A model generated the notes under the pieces. It was given only the letters and a program-made list of their open reading frames with translations, made no database searches and was not told where the DNA came from. The position numbers and the translations under genes are program-made. This document shows positions 46,079 to 54,936 of a stretch of DNA of 64,000 nucleotides, piece by piece (position 1 is the first letter of the stretch; every line of letters starts with the position of its first letter). Origin of the DNA: Streptomyces sp. WM6386 (GTDB lineage: Bacteria; Actinomycetota; Actinomycetes; Streptomycetales; Streptomycetaceae); the NCBI RefSeq assembly GCF_000972385.1, contig NZ_JXTE01000019.1:53363-117362 (forward strand), written 5' to 3'.

Positions 46079-47236
46079 TCATTGCACTGTCCGCAGGAAG
46101 ACGTCCGACACCCCGTTGGTGTCTCCTTCCACCAGATCGGGTGACGCCGACTCGAAGGCGACGACCGTGCCGTCGGCGTTGATGGAAGGGTGCCGGGCCG
46201 AGAGGTCGTTGCGGCCGCCCCAGCGGTCGACGCTGATCAACTGCCGCTTCCCGGTGGCGAGTTCCCGCAGGTATACGGCGCCGCGCGAGGTGTACGCCAC
46301 GTGCGTGCCGTTCCCGGAGAGCGAGGGCTGGCTGCCCCTGATCCGGGTGGTCGTTGCGGTGTCGAGGTCGCGGACGCGTACCTCGCCACCCTGTTGGAAG
46401 GCGACCTTGCGGCCGTCCGCGCTGATCGACGGCGCCGAGCCCGCGCCGAGCGTCGACAGGGCGCCGGTGTCCAGGTCGCGGACGTGGACCTCGCCGCCCT
46501 GCTCGAAGGCGATGTACCCGACCTGGGTGCGCCCGCCCGTCGCCCGGTCCTTGACGAAGAGGTCGGCCGGGTCCTCCGCCTCCACGTCACCGCGGACGGA
46601 GTACACGACCTTCTCGCCGTCGCCGCTCACCGAGGCCCCCGGCTTGTCGCCCTCCTCGGCCGGTGAGATCAGCCCGTCGGTGCCGGTGGCCGTGTCACGG
46701 ACGTACAGCAGCCGGAAGTTCGCGTCACCGTTGCGGTTGCCGATGGTGTACGCGACGTGTGTACCGTCCGGGCTGATCGACTGCACGCGGCCCAACTCGT
46801 TGAAGCCGGGCGGGTCCTGCGGCCACAGCTTCTCCGCACGGCCGGTGGCGCTGTCGTACAAGTAGGGCGCGAGGAACCGGGTGCCCGCGGAGAACGCGAT
46901 ACGGCTGCCGTCGGCGCTCGGCGCGGGCGAGCCGTACGTGTAGCCGCTGCCGAGGTCGATCTTGGTGACCCCGCCGTCGTCCAGGTCCTTCACGAGCAGG
47001 CACCTGTCGAAGCGCGCGCAGCCGAAGCTCGGTGCGATGGAGGTGAACGCCACCTTGCGGCCGTCGGCACTGATCGCGGCGCCCGTCGACTCCCCGTCGG
47101 CCTGGCTGGCGTCGGTGGCCGTGCTGACCCTGTGCACTCGGGGCGCGTGCAGCTCGGCACCGGCGGTCGTTCCGGTGAGCGCGAGCAGCAGCGCCGTACC
47201 TAAGGACACGCTGGACACACGTACAGCTCTGGACAT
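46079..47236 (-). CDS. Second secreted PD40 beta-propeller protein
   Basis: A 385-residue exported protein with a signal peptide (VSSVSLGTALLLALTGTTAGA) and PD40 blades: ISADGRKVAFTS, SADGSRIAFSA, SPDGTHVAYT, SGDGEKVVYS, NADGTVVAFES. A tandem blade unit is nearly repeated inside (GGEVHVRDLDTGALS and GGEVRVRDLDTATTT). GGGGGGAAC precedes ATG 47236. It is upstream of and co-directional with the other PD40 gene. Confidence 0.88.
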   Translation of the reverse strand: MSRAVRVSSVSLGTALLLALTGTTAGAELHAPRVHRVSTATDASQADGESTGAAISADGRKVAFTSIAPSFGCARFDRCLLVKDLDDGGVTKIDLGSGYTYGSPAPSADGSRIAFSAGTRFLAPYLYDSATGRAEKLWPQDPPGFNELGRVQSISPDGTHVAYTIGNRNGDANFRLLYVRDTATGTDGLISPAEEGDKPGASVSGDGEKVVYSVRGDVEAEDPADLFVKDRATGGRTQVGYIAFEQGGEVHVRDLDTGALSTLGAGSAPSISADGRKVAFQQGGEVRVRDLDTATTTRIRGSQPSLSGNGTHVAYTSRGAVYLRELATGKRQLISVDRWGGRNDLSARHPSINADGTVVAFESASPDLVEGDTNGVSDVFLRTVQ

Positions 47237-47369
47237 GTTCCCCCCTGTGTTCCCCGTGGACGCTCTCCCCCGGCCCCGCGCAGGCCCTGCCGCCAAGGCT
47301 CCCCATGAGGCAAACGCACCACGGGTCACAGGGTCAATCGGCCTTATTGCGTACAACCCGGGCTCGGGG

Positions 47370-47975
47370 TCACGCGTCCGCGAGGAGGTTCTCGTCCAGG
47401 AACTCCCGTACGTGGCCGAGAATCTGCGCTCGGTCCGTGCCTCGTAGTCCGATCGCCACGTGGATGGAGAAGCCGTCGAGCAGCGCCCGCAGCCGGGCGG
47501 CCACGCGGTCCGGGTCGACCGCGCGGAACTCGCCCCTCGACACCCCTTCCGCCAGCAGTGCCACCAGGTCGCGGTGCCAGGCGCCCTCGATGGCGGCCTG
47601 CCGGTCGCGGGCGTCGGCGGGGGCGTTCTGCGAGCGGTTCCAGACCTCCAGCCAGAGGGTCCAGTGGGGGTCGCGATGGCCGTCGGGGACGTACAGGTCG
47701 ACGTACGCATCGAGCCGTTCGCGCGCGGTGGCCGTGCGGGTGAGGAGGCGGCCGCGCTCGGCGCCCAGCCGGCCCTCGCTCCACTCCAGGGTCCGGAGCA
47801 GCAGCTCGTCCTTGGAGTGGAAGTAGTACAGGAGGTGGCCGCTGCTCATCCCGACCTCGCGGCCGAGGGCCGCCATGGTGAGCTTCTCCAGGCCGAGTTC
47901 GGCGATCATCTCCATGGCGGCGACGAGGACCTCCTCGCGGGGCGGGGCGGGGGTGCGGCGGCGGGCGGGGGTCAT
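47370..47975 (-). CDS. TetR-family regulator
   Basis: A 201-residue TetR regulator. The N-terminal helix-turn-helix (about 14-60) reads LVAAMEMIAELGLEKLTMAALGREVGMSSGHLLYYFHSKDELL; the C-terminal ligand domain resembles BetI-like members (DPHWTLWLEVWNRS, ALLDGFSIHVAIG). It is the last gene of the run ureAB-ureC-aguA-Cys-rich protein-tetR and overlaps the previous gene by four bases, so it is probably an autoregulator of that unit. The shared motif at 51944-51957 and 52015-52028 is a candidate site. Confidence 0.9.
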   Translation of the reverse strand: MTPARRRTPAPPREEVLVAAMEMIAELGLEKLTMAALGREVGMSSGHLLYYFHSKDELLLRTLEWSEGRLGAERGRLLTRTATARERLDAYVDLYVPDGHRDPHWTLWLEVWNRSQNAPADARDRQAAIEGAWHRDLVALLAEGVSRGEFRAVDPDRVAARLRALLDGFSIHVAIGLRGTDRAQILGHVREFLDENLLADA

Positions 47976-48472
47976 ACGGCGGCCTCCACGCGGACGGCGC
48001 GGGGCAGGAAGTGCGTCTCGTACGGGCCGTAGCACTCGGAGAACAGCGTCGCCACCGCCGTATCGCACTGCGCACAGACCTCGTTCGACCCCTCGCGCCC
48101 GGGACGGCCGCAGCACCCGGTCTCCTCGGCGGCGGGGTCGGCGGACAAGCGCCCACGGGTGTCCTCGGGGTGGACGACCCATGTGTCGCGCGGCCCCGCG
48201 GACATCAGGCACCCCGGTCCGTCGGGGTCTCCCATGCACACGTCTCCCGGGTGGGCGGATCCGCACCACTCGGGGTCGGGATGCGGCACGTACGGCGCCC
48301 CGCACGGCTCCGGGTCCAGCGCGTACGTCCCGCGCGGCAGGGTCGACGGGGCGTGCCGGGAGCCGTCGGGGTTCTTCAGCCCCTCGTACTCCGGGCGGGG
48401 CGGCACTTGAGGCAGGAGCCGCAGCGGCTCGGTCAGGCGGCTTCCGCAGGCGGCACAGGTCAGCACGTTCAC
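47972..48472 (-). CDS. Cysteine-rich hypothetical protein
   Basis: A 166-residue protein with about a dozen cysteines: MNVLTCAACGSRL (CxxC), EPCGAPYVPHPDPEWCGS, GDVCMGDPDGPGC, ETGCCGRPG, EVCAQCDTA (CxxC). The N- and C-terminal CxxC pairs suggest zinc or another metal site. No signal peptide or TM. GTG 48470-48472. It is nine bases beyond agmatine deiminase and overlaps tetR by four bases, so it belongs to the urease-like operon. I recognise no family. Confidence 0.75.
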   Translation of the reverse strand: MNVLTCAACGSRLTEPLRLLPQVPPRPEYEGLKNPDGSRHAPSTLPRGTYALDPEPCGAPYVPHPDPEWCGSAHPGDVCMGDPDGPGCLMSAGPRDTWVVHPEDTRGRLSADPAAEETGCCGRPGREGSNEVCAQCDTAVATLFSECYGPYETHFLPRAVRVEAAV

Positions 48473-48481
48473 CCGTACGTT

Positions 48482-49507
48482 CTACCTGACCGTCGCCCTC
48501 GGCTGCTGCTGGGTGATGCAGTGGATACCGCCGCCACCCGCGAAGACGGTCCGCGCGTCCACCAGTGTCACCGTCCGCCCGGGGAAGAGCCGACGGAAGA
48601 TACCGGCCGCCAGTTCGTCGTTCGGGTCGTCGAAGGCGCAGAGCACCACGCCGCCGTTGCAGAGGTAGTGGTTGATGTACGAGTAGTCGACCCACTCCCC
48701 GTCCTCGTCCCTGAGGACCGTGGGGGCGGGGATCTCGACGACCTCCAGGCGACGGCCCTTCGCGTCCGTCTGTCCGCGCAGGATCTCGACGTACTCCCGC
48801 GAGCGGGCGTGGTCGGGGTGGTCGGGGTTCCGCTGGCTGTGGACGACCACGGTGCCGGGCCCGGCGAAGGCCGCGACGATGTCGACGTGACCCTGGGTGC
48901 CGTACGTGCCGTAGTCGCCGGCGAGGCCGTGCGGGAGCCAGATCGCCTTGCTGGTGCCGAGCCGGGCGTGGATCTCCGCCTCGACCCGCTCGCGCGTCCA
49001 GCCGGGATTGCGCCCGGCGCCGAGCTGGACCGTCTCGGTGAGCAGGACCGTGCCCTCGCCGTCGACGTGGATCGCGCCGCCCTCGTTGACCATTGTGCTG
49101 CTCCGTACCGGCACTCCGGCCAGGTCCGCGACATGGCGGGCGATCTTGGAGTCGTGCTCCCAGCTCGCCCAGTCCTGTGCTCCCCAGCCGTTGAACACCC
49201 AGTCCACGGCGGCCAGTCGACGGCCGTCGCTGACGAACGTGGGCCCGATGTCACGCATCCACGCGTCGTCGAGCTCGCGCTCCACCAGGTCGACGTCCGG
49301 TCCGAGCAGCTCGCGCGCGGACTCCCCCTGGCCCGTGCCGTGCACCATCGTCACCGGCTCGAAGCGGCGCACGGCGCGGGCCACCGAGGCCCAGGCGGTC
49401 CGGGCCTCGGCGAGCTCCTCGTCGTCGGTGAAGGTCGCGTTGGGTCCGGGCCAGGCCATCCACGTGCGCTCGTGCGGCTCCCACTCGGCGGGCATGCGGT
49501 AGGTCAT
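48482..49507 (-). CDS. aguA: Agmatine deiminase (porphyromonas-type peptidyl-arginine deiminase family)
   Basis: Hydrolyses agmatine to N-carbamoylputrescine and ammonia in polyamine breakdown. The 341-residue enzyme is full length. It has MPAEWEPHERTWMAWP, DAWMRDIGPTFV, HVDIVAAFAGPG and the catalytic cysteine in AGGGGIHCITQQQP (about 331). ATG 49505-49507. It is 17 bases downstream of the urease-like alpha gene. The link with a urea-amidohydrolase-like enzyme suggests nitrogen recovery from guanidine or ureido compounds; a relative with another substrate is possible. Confidence 0.92.
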   Translation of the reverse strand: MTYRMPAEWEPHERTWMAWPGPNATFTDDEELAEARTAWASVARAVRRFEPVTMVHGTGQGESARELLGPDVDLVERELDDAWMRDIGPTFVSDGRRLAAVDWVFNGWGAQDWASWEHDSKIARHVADLAGVPVRSSTMVNEGGAIHVDGEGTVLLTETVQLGAGRNPGWTRERVEAEIHARLGTSKAIWLPHGLAGDYGTYGTQGHVDIVAAFAGPGTVVVHSQRNPDHPDHARSREYVEILRGQTDAKGRRLEVVEIPAPTVLRDEDGEWVDYSYINHYLCNGGVVLCAFDDPNDELAAGIFRRLFPGRTVTLVDARTVFAGGGGIHCITQQQPRATVR

Positions 49508-49524
49508 CAGGTGCTCCAGGGGTC

Positions 49525-51237
49525 CTAGAGGAAGTACAGGCGGTTGAGGGAGACGGAGTCGGCCGGCTCGGAGCGCAGCGGCTCGCCGTCGAGGGTGACC
49601 AGGCCGGTGCGCTGGTCGACATCGACCGCTCCGGTACGGGAGTTGAGGCGCAGGTCGGCCGGTCCGATGCCGCGGGTGCCGCGGACGGCGACCCTGCGGC
49701 GGCGGGTCGGCATGGAGTCGTTGCCCTGGTCGAGCGCCGCCTGTGCGACGAAGGCGACCGAGATATCGGCGGGGGCGGCGCCGTACGCGCCGAACTGCGG
49801 TCCCAGCACCAGGGGTTCACAGGTGTCCGTCGCCGCGTTGGGGTCCCCCACCACGCCGTACGCCGGGAAGCCGGACTTCAGTACCAGCTGCGGTTTCGCG
49901 CCGAAGTACTCCGGGCGCCACAGCACGATGTCGGCCAGCTTCCCGACCTCGATGGAACCGACCTCGTGCGAAAGGCCGTGCGCGATGGCCGGGTTGATCG
50001 TCAGCTTGGCCATGTAGCGCAGGACGCGTTCGTTGTCGTGGTCGTCGTCGGGGGCGCCGAACTCGGCTTTCATCTTCCCGGCCATGGCGAAGGTACGGCG
50101 GACCGTCTCGCCCGCTCGCCCCATGCCCTGCGCGTCCGAGGAGGTGATGCCGATCGCGCCCAGGTCGTGCAGTACGTCCTCGGCGCCCATGGTTCCGGCG
50201 CGGATGCGATCGCGGGCCATGGCGGCGTCGCCGGGCAGGTCGGTCTTGAGGTCGTGGACGGAGACGATCATGCCGTAGTGCTCGGCGACCGCGTCCCGGC
50301 CGAAGGGCAGGGTGGGGTTGGTGGAGGAGCCGATGACGTTCGCGACGCCCGCCATCTTCAGCACGTTCGGGACATGTCCGCCGCCGCAGCCCTCGATGTG
50401 GAAGGCGTGGATGGTGCGCCCCTCCAGGACGCGCAGGGTGTCCTCGACGGACAGGCACTCGTTCAGCCCGTCGCTGTGCAGGGCGACTTGGACGTCGTGT
50501 TCCTCGGCGACCCGGAGCGCCGTGTCCAACGCCCGGGTGTGGGCGCCCATGTCCTCGTGCACCTTGAAGCCGGACGCACCGCCCTCGGCGAGAGCCTCGA
50601 TCAGCGGCGCGTCGCGGGAGGACGAACCCCGGCCCAGGAAACCGATGTTGACCGGCCAGGCGTCGAAGGCGCTGAACGCGTGCCGCAGCGCCCAGGGCGA
50701 GTTGACGCCGACGCCCCACACCGGCCCGAACTCCTGCCCGATGACCGTGGTCACGCCGGAGGCCAGCGACGCCTCCATGATCCGTGGCGACAGCAGATGC
50801 ACGTGGGTGTCGACGGCCCCGGCGGTGGCGATGAGCCCCTCGCCGGACACGATGGACGTGCCGGTGCCGACGACGACGTCGACCCCGTCAAGCGTGTCGG
50901 GGTTCCCGGCCCGCCCGATGGAACAGATCCGCCCCTCGCGGATGCCGATGGAGACCTTGCGGATCCCCTGCACGGCATCGATCACGACGACGTTGCTGAT
51001 GGCGACGTCACAGGTCTCCCGCACGGCCGCGGCCTTGAGGTGCAGTCCGTCGCGTGCGGTCTTGCCGAAGCCGGCGAGGAACTCGTCGCCGTAGCGCTGG
51101 GAGTCGGCCTCGACGCGGATCGTCAGCCCGGAGTCGCCGAGCCGGATGCGGTCGCCGGCGCGGGGGCCGTGGGCGGCGGCGTACTCGTGAGGGGTGAGGC
51201 GGCGGGCCTCGGCGGGGTGCCCTCCGGGGCGGCTCAT
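49525..51237 (-). CDS. ureC: Divergent urease alpha subunit, flap cysteine absent
   Basis: A 570-residue urease-alpha-like amidohydrolase. All metal ligands are visible: HVH in DTHVHLLSP, the Lys to be carbamylated in GFKVHEDMGAH, His in ALHSDGLNE, His in FHIEGCGGGH, Asp in TSSDAQGMG. Arg in RDRIRAGT is also kept. The active-site flap, normally MVCHH, reads IVSVHDL: His remains but the cysteine is Val. ATG overlaps the ureAB stop. No accessory genes (ureDEFG) are nearby. The enzyme may act on urea or on another amide; a second urease type of this sort is known in Streptomyces. Confidence 0.88.
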   Translation of the reverse strand: MSRPGGHPAEARRLTPHEYAAAHGPRAGDRIRLGDSGLTIRVEADSQRYGDEFLAGFGKTARDGLHLKAAAVRETCDVAISNVVVIDAVQGIRKVSIGIREGRICSIGRAGNPDTLDGVDVVVGTGTSIVSGEGLIATAGAVDTHVHLLSPRIMEASLASGVTTVIGQEFGPVWGVGVNSPWALRHAFSAFDAWPVNIGFLGRGSSSRDAPLIEALAEGGASGFKVHEDMGAHTRALDTALRVAEEHDVQVALHSDGLNECLSVEDTLRVLEGRTIHAFHIEGCGGGHVPNVLKMAGVANVIGSSTNPTLPFGRDAVAEHYGMIVSVHDLKTDLPGDAAMARDRIRAGTMGAEDVLHDLGAIGITSSDAQGMGRAGETVRRTFAMAGKMKAEFGAPDDDHDNERVLRYMAKLTINPAIAHGLSHEVGSIEVGKLADIVLWRPEYFGAKPQLVLKSGFPAYGVVGDPNAATDTCEPLVLGPQFGAYGAAPADISVAFVAQAALDQGNDSMPTRRRRVAVRGTRGIGPADLRLNSRTGAVDVDQRTGLVTLDGEPLRSEPADSVSLNRLYFL

Positions 51238-51929
51238 CGGTCGGCCTCCTCGGTGGGCACGCCGAGGTAGCCGCAGGCGGCGGCGCGGCGCAGGGCCTCC
51301 TCGCGGGCGCCGGGCGCGTCCAGCGGTCCGTCGACGAGCCCGGCGAAGCCGATGGCGACGCGGGCACCGCCGATCGGTATCAGGCCGACCTCCAGCGACT
51401 CCCCCGGCCCGAACCGCACCGAGGAACCGGCCGGTACGGCGAGCCGTGTCCCGTAGGCCTCGGCGCGGTCGAAGTCGAGGCGCGGGTTGACCTCGAAGAA
51501 GTGGAAGTGGGAGGTGACGGAGACGGGGACGGTCGCGGTGTTGGTGACCGTCAGCCGTACGACGGCCTCGGGTTCGGCGTGCTCGGGCCCGGGCAGCAGC
51601 GCGCCGGGAGCCTCGGGGCCGAGCCCGCCGCCGATCGGGTCGCTCACCACGGCCAGCCGGGACCCGTCGTCGAAGACGGCCTCGACATGCACCTCGGTGA
51701 CGACGTCCGCGACACCGGGCAGCACGTCGTCCGGACCGAGCACCGTGCGGGCCCGCTCGATCGCCTCGGCGAGCCGCGCGCCGTCCCGGGCGGCCTCGCA
51801 CACGGTGTCCGCGATGAGCGCGGTGGCCTCCGGCACGTTGAGCCTCAGTCCTCGGGCGCGGCGGGCACGGGCCAGCTCGGCGGCTCCGAAGAGCAGCAGC
51901 CGGTCGCGTTCGGTGGGGGTCAGCCGCAT
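51234..51929 (-). CDS. ureAB: Fused urease gamma-beta subunit
   Basis: A 231-residue protein joining UreA (about 1-100: MRLTPTERDRLLLFGAAELA, RGLRLNVPEATALIAD, DVVTEVHVEAVFDDG) and UreB (about 125-225: VTNTATVPVSVTSHFHFFEVNPRLDFDR, YGTRLAVPAGSSVRFGPG, GFAGLVDGPLD). Such fusions are known in other bacteria. It overlaps ureC by four bases. ATG 51927-51929 begins the operon; a candidate operator lies 15-28 bases upstream of the start codon. Confidence 0.92.
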   Translation of the reverse strand: MRLTPTERDRLLLFGAAELARARRARGLRLNVPEATALIADTVCEAARDGARLAEAIERARTVLGPDDVLPGVADVVTEVHVEAVFDDGSRLAVVSDPIGGGLGPEAPGALLPGPEHAEPEAVVRLTVTNTATVPVSVTSHFHFFEVNPRLDFDRAEAYGTRLAVPAGSSVRFGPGESLEVGLIPIGGARVAIGFAGLVDGPLDAPGAREEALRRAAACGYLGVPTEEADR

Positions 51930-51943
51930 GTCGTTCCCTTCGT

Positions 51944-51957
51944 TTAGAACGTCACTC
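51944..51957 (-). promoter_or_regulatory. Candidate operator before ureAB
   Basis: On the minus strand it reads GAGTGACGTTCTAA. The same pattern, GAGTnnCnTTCTAA, occurs on the plus strand at 52015-52028 before the permease gene. The two face outward in a divergent promoter. A likely ligand is the operon's TetR protein (inference). Confidence 0.55.
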
Positions 51958-52014
51958 TAATCAAGGTTGCCCATGAACGGAACCCTTGACGTCTCTCTTG
52001 GAACGCACCACATT

Positions 52015-52028
52015 GAGTAGCATTCTAA
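52015..52028 (+). promoter_or_regulatory. Candidate operator before the NCS1 permease gene
   Basis: GAGTAGCATTCTAA, 24 bases before the ATG at 52052. It matches the minus-strand copy at 51944-51957 at 10 of 14 positions, so it is likely bound by the same regulator. Confidence 0.55.
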
Positions 52029-52051
52029 GTGTCGCTCGAAGGAGACCCGGT

Positions 52052-53497
52052 ATGCCGATGGAACAGCGCGGAGTCGACACGATCCCGGACGGGGAACGCA
52101 CCAGCGGGCCGCGCGATCTCGTCTCGATCCTGCTCGGCTCGAACCTCTGCCTGGGCGTGATCGTCTTCGGCTGGCTGCCGCCGTCCTTCGGCCTGGACTG
52201 GTGGGCGTCGGTGAGCTCGATCGTGGCGGGCACGGCGGTCGGGACGCTGCTCACGGCGCCGCTGGCGCTGATCTCCCTGCGCACGGCGACGAACCTGTCC
52301 ACGTCCTCCGGCGCCCAGTTCGGCGTGCGCGGCAGGCTCGTCGGCTCGGTGGTCGGCCTGCTGCTGGCCCTCGGCTACACCACGCTGACCGTCTGGATCG
52401 GCGGCGATGTGATGGTGGGCGCGCTCGGCCGACTGTCCGGGATGCCGGCGAGCGGGGTGTCGTACGGCGTCGTCTACGGGCTGCTCGCGGCGGCGACGGT
52501 GGCGGGCGCCGTGTACGGCTACCGCGTGCTGCTCGCGATGTCGCGGGTGCTGGCGGTCGGGATGACCGCGCTGCTGGCGCTGGGGGTCGTGGCCTACGCC
52601 CCGCACTTCACGACGGAGGCGCTGCCGCAGGCCGGCGGCTATCTGCTGGGCGGGTTCTGGCCGACGTGGCTGCTGGCGACGGTGGCGGCGGGGCTGTCGG
52701 GGCCGATCGCCTTCATCACCCTGCTCGGCGACTACACCCGCTACATCTCACCCTCCCGCCACTCCTCCCGCCGGGTGCTGCACGCGACCTGGCTGGGTCT
52801 GGTCGTGGGACTGCTGGTGCCGCAGCTCTTCGGCACGTTCACGGCGTACGCGGCCCGCGCGGCCCTCGACTACGCGGGCCCGCTGGTGGACGCCTCGCCC
52901 GCCTGGTACCTGCTCCCGCTCCTGCTGGCCGCCTCCGCCGGCTCGGTCGGCAACGCGGGCCTGATGCTCTACTCCATGGGCCTCGACCTGGACGCCATCC
53001 TGCCGCGCGCGTCCCGGGCACAGGCCACCTGCGCGGTGGCGGTGGTCGCGACGGTCTGCGTGTTCATCGGCCACTACGCCTCGACCGCCCAGAACGCGAT
53101 GACGTCCTTCGTCCTGCTCCTGACAGCGATCGGCACCCCGTGGGCGGTCATCACCCTCATCGGCTTCGCGCGCTGTCGCGGCGTGTACGACGCGAAGGCC
53201 CTGCAGGTCTTCAACCACCGTGCGCGGGGCGGGATCTACTGGTTCCGGGGTGGCTGGAACATCGCGGCGACGACGGCCTGGGCACTCGGCGCGGGGGTCG
53301 GTCTGCTGGCGGTCTCCCTGCCGTCGTACGAGGGTCCGCTGCTGGTGTGGACGGGCGGGGTGGACTACAGCTTCCTGCTGTCGGGGCTCGTGGGTGGGCT
53401 GACGTACGTGGGGCTGACGGCCCGGCAGCCGAGTCAGCCCACGGCCTCCTCCGCCTCGTCCGGATCGGAGAGCCGGCGCAGTTCCACAGCGTCGTAA
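52052..53497 (+). CDS. NCS1-family nucleobase/hydantoin/allantoin-type permease
   Basis: A 481-residue membrane transporter of the NCS1 group with about 12 TM helices. Landmarks are RDLVSILLGSNLCLGVIVFGW, TSSGAQFGVRG, GLSGPIAFITLLGDYTRYI and SVGNAGLMLYSMGLDLDAILP. Substrates of the family are purines, cytosine, hydantoins and allantoin taken up with Na+ or H+. ATG 52052 has AAGGAG seven bases upstream. It is divergent from the urease-like operon and shares the operator motif, so it probably imports the substrate of that operon. Confidence 0.9.
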   Translation: MPMEQRGVDTIPDGERTSGPRDLVSILLGSNLCLGVIVFGWLPPSFGLDWWASVSSIVAGTAVGTLLTAPLALISLRTATNLSTSSGAQFGVRGRLVGSVVGLLLALGYTTLTVWIGGDVMVGALGRLSGMPASGVSYGVVYGLLAAATVAGAVYGYRVLLAMSRVLAVGMTALLALGVVAYAPHFTTEALPQAGGYLLGGFWPTWLLATVAAGLSGPIAFITLLGDYTRYISPSRHSSRRVLHATWLGLVVGLLVPQLFGTFTAYAARAALDYAGPLVDASPAWYLLPLLLAASAGSVGNAGLMLYSMGLDLDAILPRASRAQATCAVAVVATVCVFIGHYASTAQNAMTSFVLLLTAIGTPWAVITLIGFARCRGVYDAKALQVFNHRARGGIYWFRGGWNIAATTAWALGAGVGLLAVSLPSYEGPLLVWTGGVDYSFLLSGLVGGLTYVGLTARQPSQPTASSASSGSESRRSSTAS

Positions 53498-53543
53498 CGC
53501 AGGGGACCGTGCCGGATCCGTCGGACGAGTCCGAGGGGGAGCA

Positions 53544-53580
53544 CCGCAGCCCCTCGCGACGGTGGTCGGAGGGGCTGCGG
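53544..53580. terminator. Bidirectional terminator between the permease gene and ilvE
   Basis: CCGCAGCCCCTC and its exact complement form a 12-bp stem with a 13-base loop. The two genes converge here. Confidence 0.85.
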
Positions 53581-53593
53581 GCGAAGGTGACGG

Positions 53594-54682
53594 TCAGCCC
53601 AGCTGGTGCATCCAGCCGTGCTTGTCCTCGGCCGTGCCGCGCTGGATGTCCAGCAGAGCCTGGCGCAGCTTCAGCGTGACCTCGCCCGGCTCGCCGCCCG
53701 TCTGCTGCCACTCGGTGTTCGCGCGCTTCACCGTGCCGACCGGGGTGATCACGGCGGCCGTGCCACAGGCGAAGACCTCGGTCAGGGTGCCGTTCTCGGC
53801 GTCGCGCTGCCACTGGTCGATGGAGACGCGGCCCTCCTCGGACTCGTAGCCGAGGTCACGGGCGACCGCCAGCAGGGAGTCGCGCGTCACGCCCTCCAGG
53901 ATCGAGCCCGTCAGCGCCGGGGTGATGATTTTGTCGCCGTACACGAAGTACAGGTTCATGCCGCCGAGCTCCTCGACCCACTTGTGCTCGACCGCGTCGA
54001 GGTAGCAGACCTGGTCGCAGCCCTTGGCGGCCGCCTCGGCCTGGGCGAGGAGGGAGGCCGCGTAGTTGCCGCCCGTCTTCGCGTCGCCCATGCCGCCGGG
54101 GACGGCGCGGACGCGGTCCTCGGAGAGCCAGATGGAGACCGGCTTGACGCCGCCGGGGAAGTAGGCGCCGGCCGGGGAGGCGATGACCAGGAAGAGGTAC
54201 TCGTTGGCGGGCTTGACGCCCAGGCCGACCTCGGTGGCGATCATGAAGGGGCGCAGGTAGAGGGACTCCTCGCCGCCGTGCGCCGGGACCCAGGCCCGGT
54301 CCTGCTGGACGAGGACGTCGCAGGCCTCGATGAACGTCTCGACCGGCAGCTCCGGCATGCCGAGGCGGTGCGCGGAACGCTGGAAGCGCTCGGCGTTCTT
54401 CTCGGGGCGGAAGGTGGCGACGGTCCCGTCGGGCTGGCGGTACGCCTTGAGGCCCTCGAAGATCTCCTGCGCGTAGTGCAGGACCATCGTCGCCGGGTCG
54501 AGCTGGAGCGGGGCGTACGGCACGAGCTGGCCGTCGTGCCAGCCGCGGCCCTCGGTCCACTTGATGACGACCATGTGGTCGGTGAAGTGGCGGCCGAAGC
54601 CGGGGTTCGCCAGGATCGCGGCGCGGTCGGCGTCGGAAAGTGGCGAGGCTGAGGGCTTGAGCTCGATCGTGGGCGTCGTCAT
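53594..54682 (-). CDS. ilvE: Branched-chain amino acid aminotransferase
   Basis: Transfers amino groups between glutamate and the 2-oxoacids of Leu, Ile and Val, using PLP. The 362-residue fold-type IV enzyme has [44 protein letters not shown], the PLP lysine in [16 protein letters not shown] region, then [18 protein letters not shown] and [16 protein letters not shown] 54680-54682 has AAGGAC nine bases upstream. It follows leuB on the same strand at 254 bases, after a terminator, so it has its own promoter. Confidence 0.94.
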   Translation of the reverse strand: MTTPTIELKPSASPLSDADRAAILANPGFGRHFTDHMVVIKWTEGRGWHDGQLVPYAPLQLDPATMVLHYAQEIFEGLKAYRQPDGTVATFRPEKNAERFQRSAHRLGMPELPVETFIEACDVLVQQDRAWVPAHGGEESLYLRPFMIATEVGLGVKPANEYLFLVIASPAGAYFPGGVKPVSIWLSEDRVRAVPGGMGDAKTGGNYAASLLAQAEAAAKGCDQVCYLDAVEHKWVEELGGMNLYFVYGDKIITPALTGSILEGVTRDSLLAVARDLGYESEEGRVSIDQWQRDAENGTLTEVFACGTAAVITPVGTVKRANTEWQQTGGEPGEVTLKLRQALLDIQRGTAEDKHGWMHQLG

Positions 54683-54878
54683 GAGTGGTTGTCCTTCACC
54701 GGTTGTGTAGTGACGGGCCGCGCTCACGCCCTTTACTGTCAGTTGCCAGTGCTAGGACGTCCGAGCATTCCCTCATTCCGCGGCTCCGCGTTCGATTATC
54801 GCGCTACGGAGGCCGTGGAAGAAAACGGCGTGAATGCGACCCAGGGGATGATGGTGGCACCCGGCGGGGACATAAGGA

Positions 54879-54911
54879 AAGCCGCCGGGTGCGGATGCGA
54901 CCCGGCGGCTT
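54879..54911 (-). terminator. Terminator of leuB
   Basis: AAGCCGCCGGGT and its exact complement pair over 12 bp with a 9-base loop, 26 bases beyond the leuB stop. Beyond it, 54683-54878 carries no gene that I can support and presumably the ilvE promoter. Confidence 0.85.
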
Positions 54912-54936
54912 CGAGTGGTGCTGTGAGTGCCGCGGG

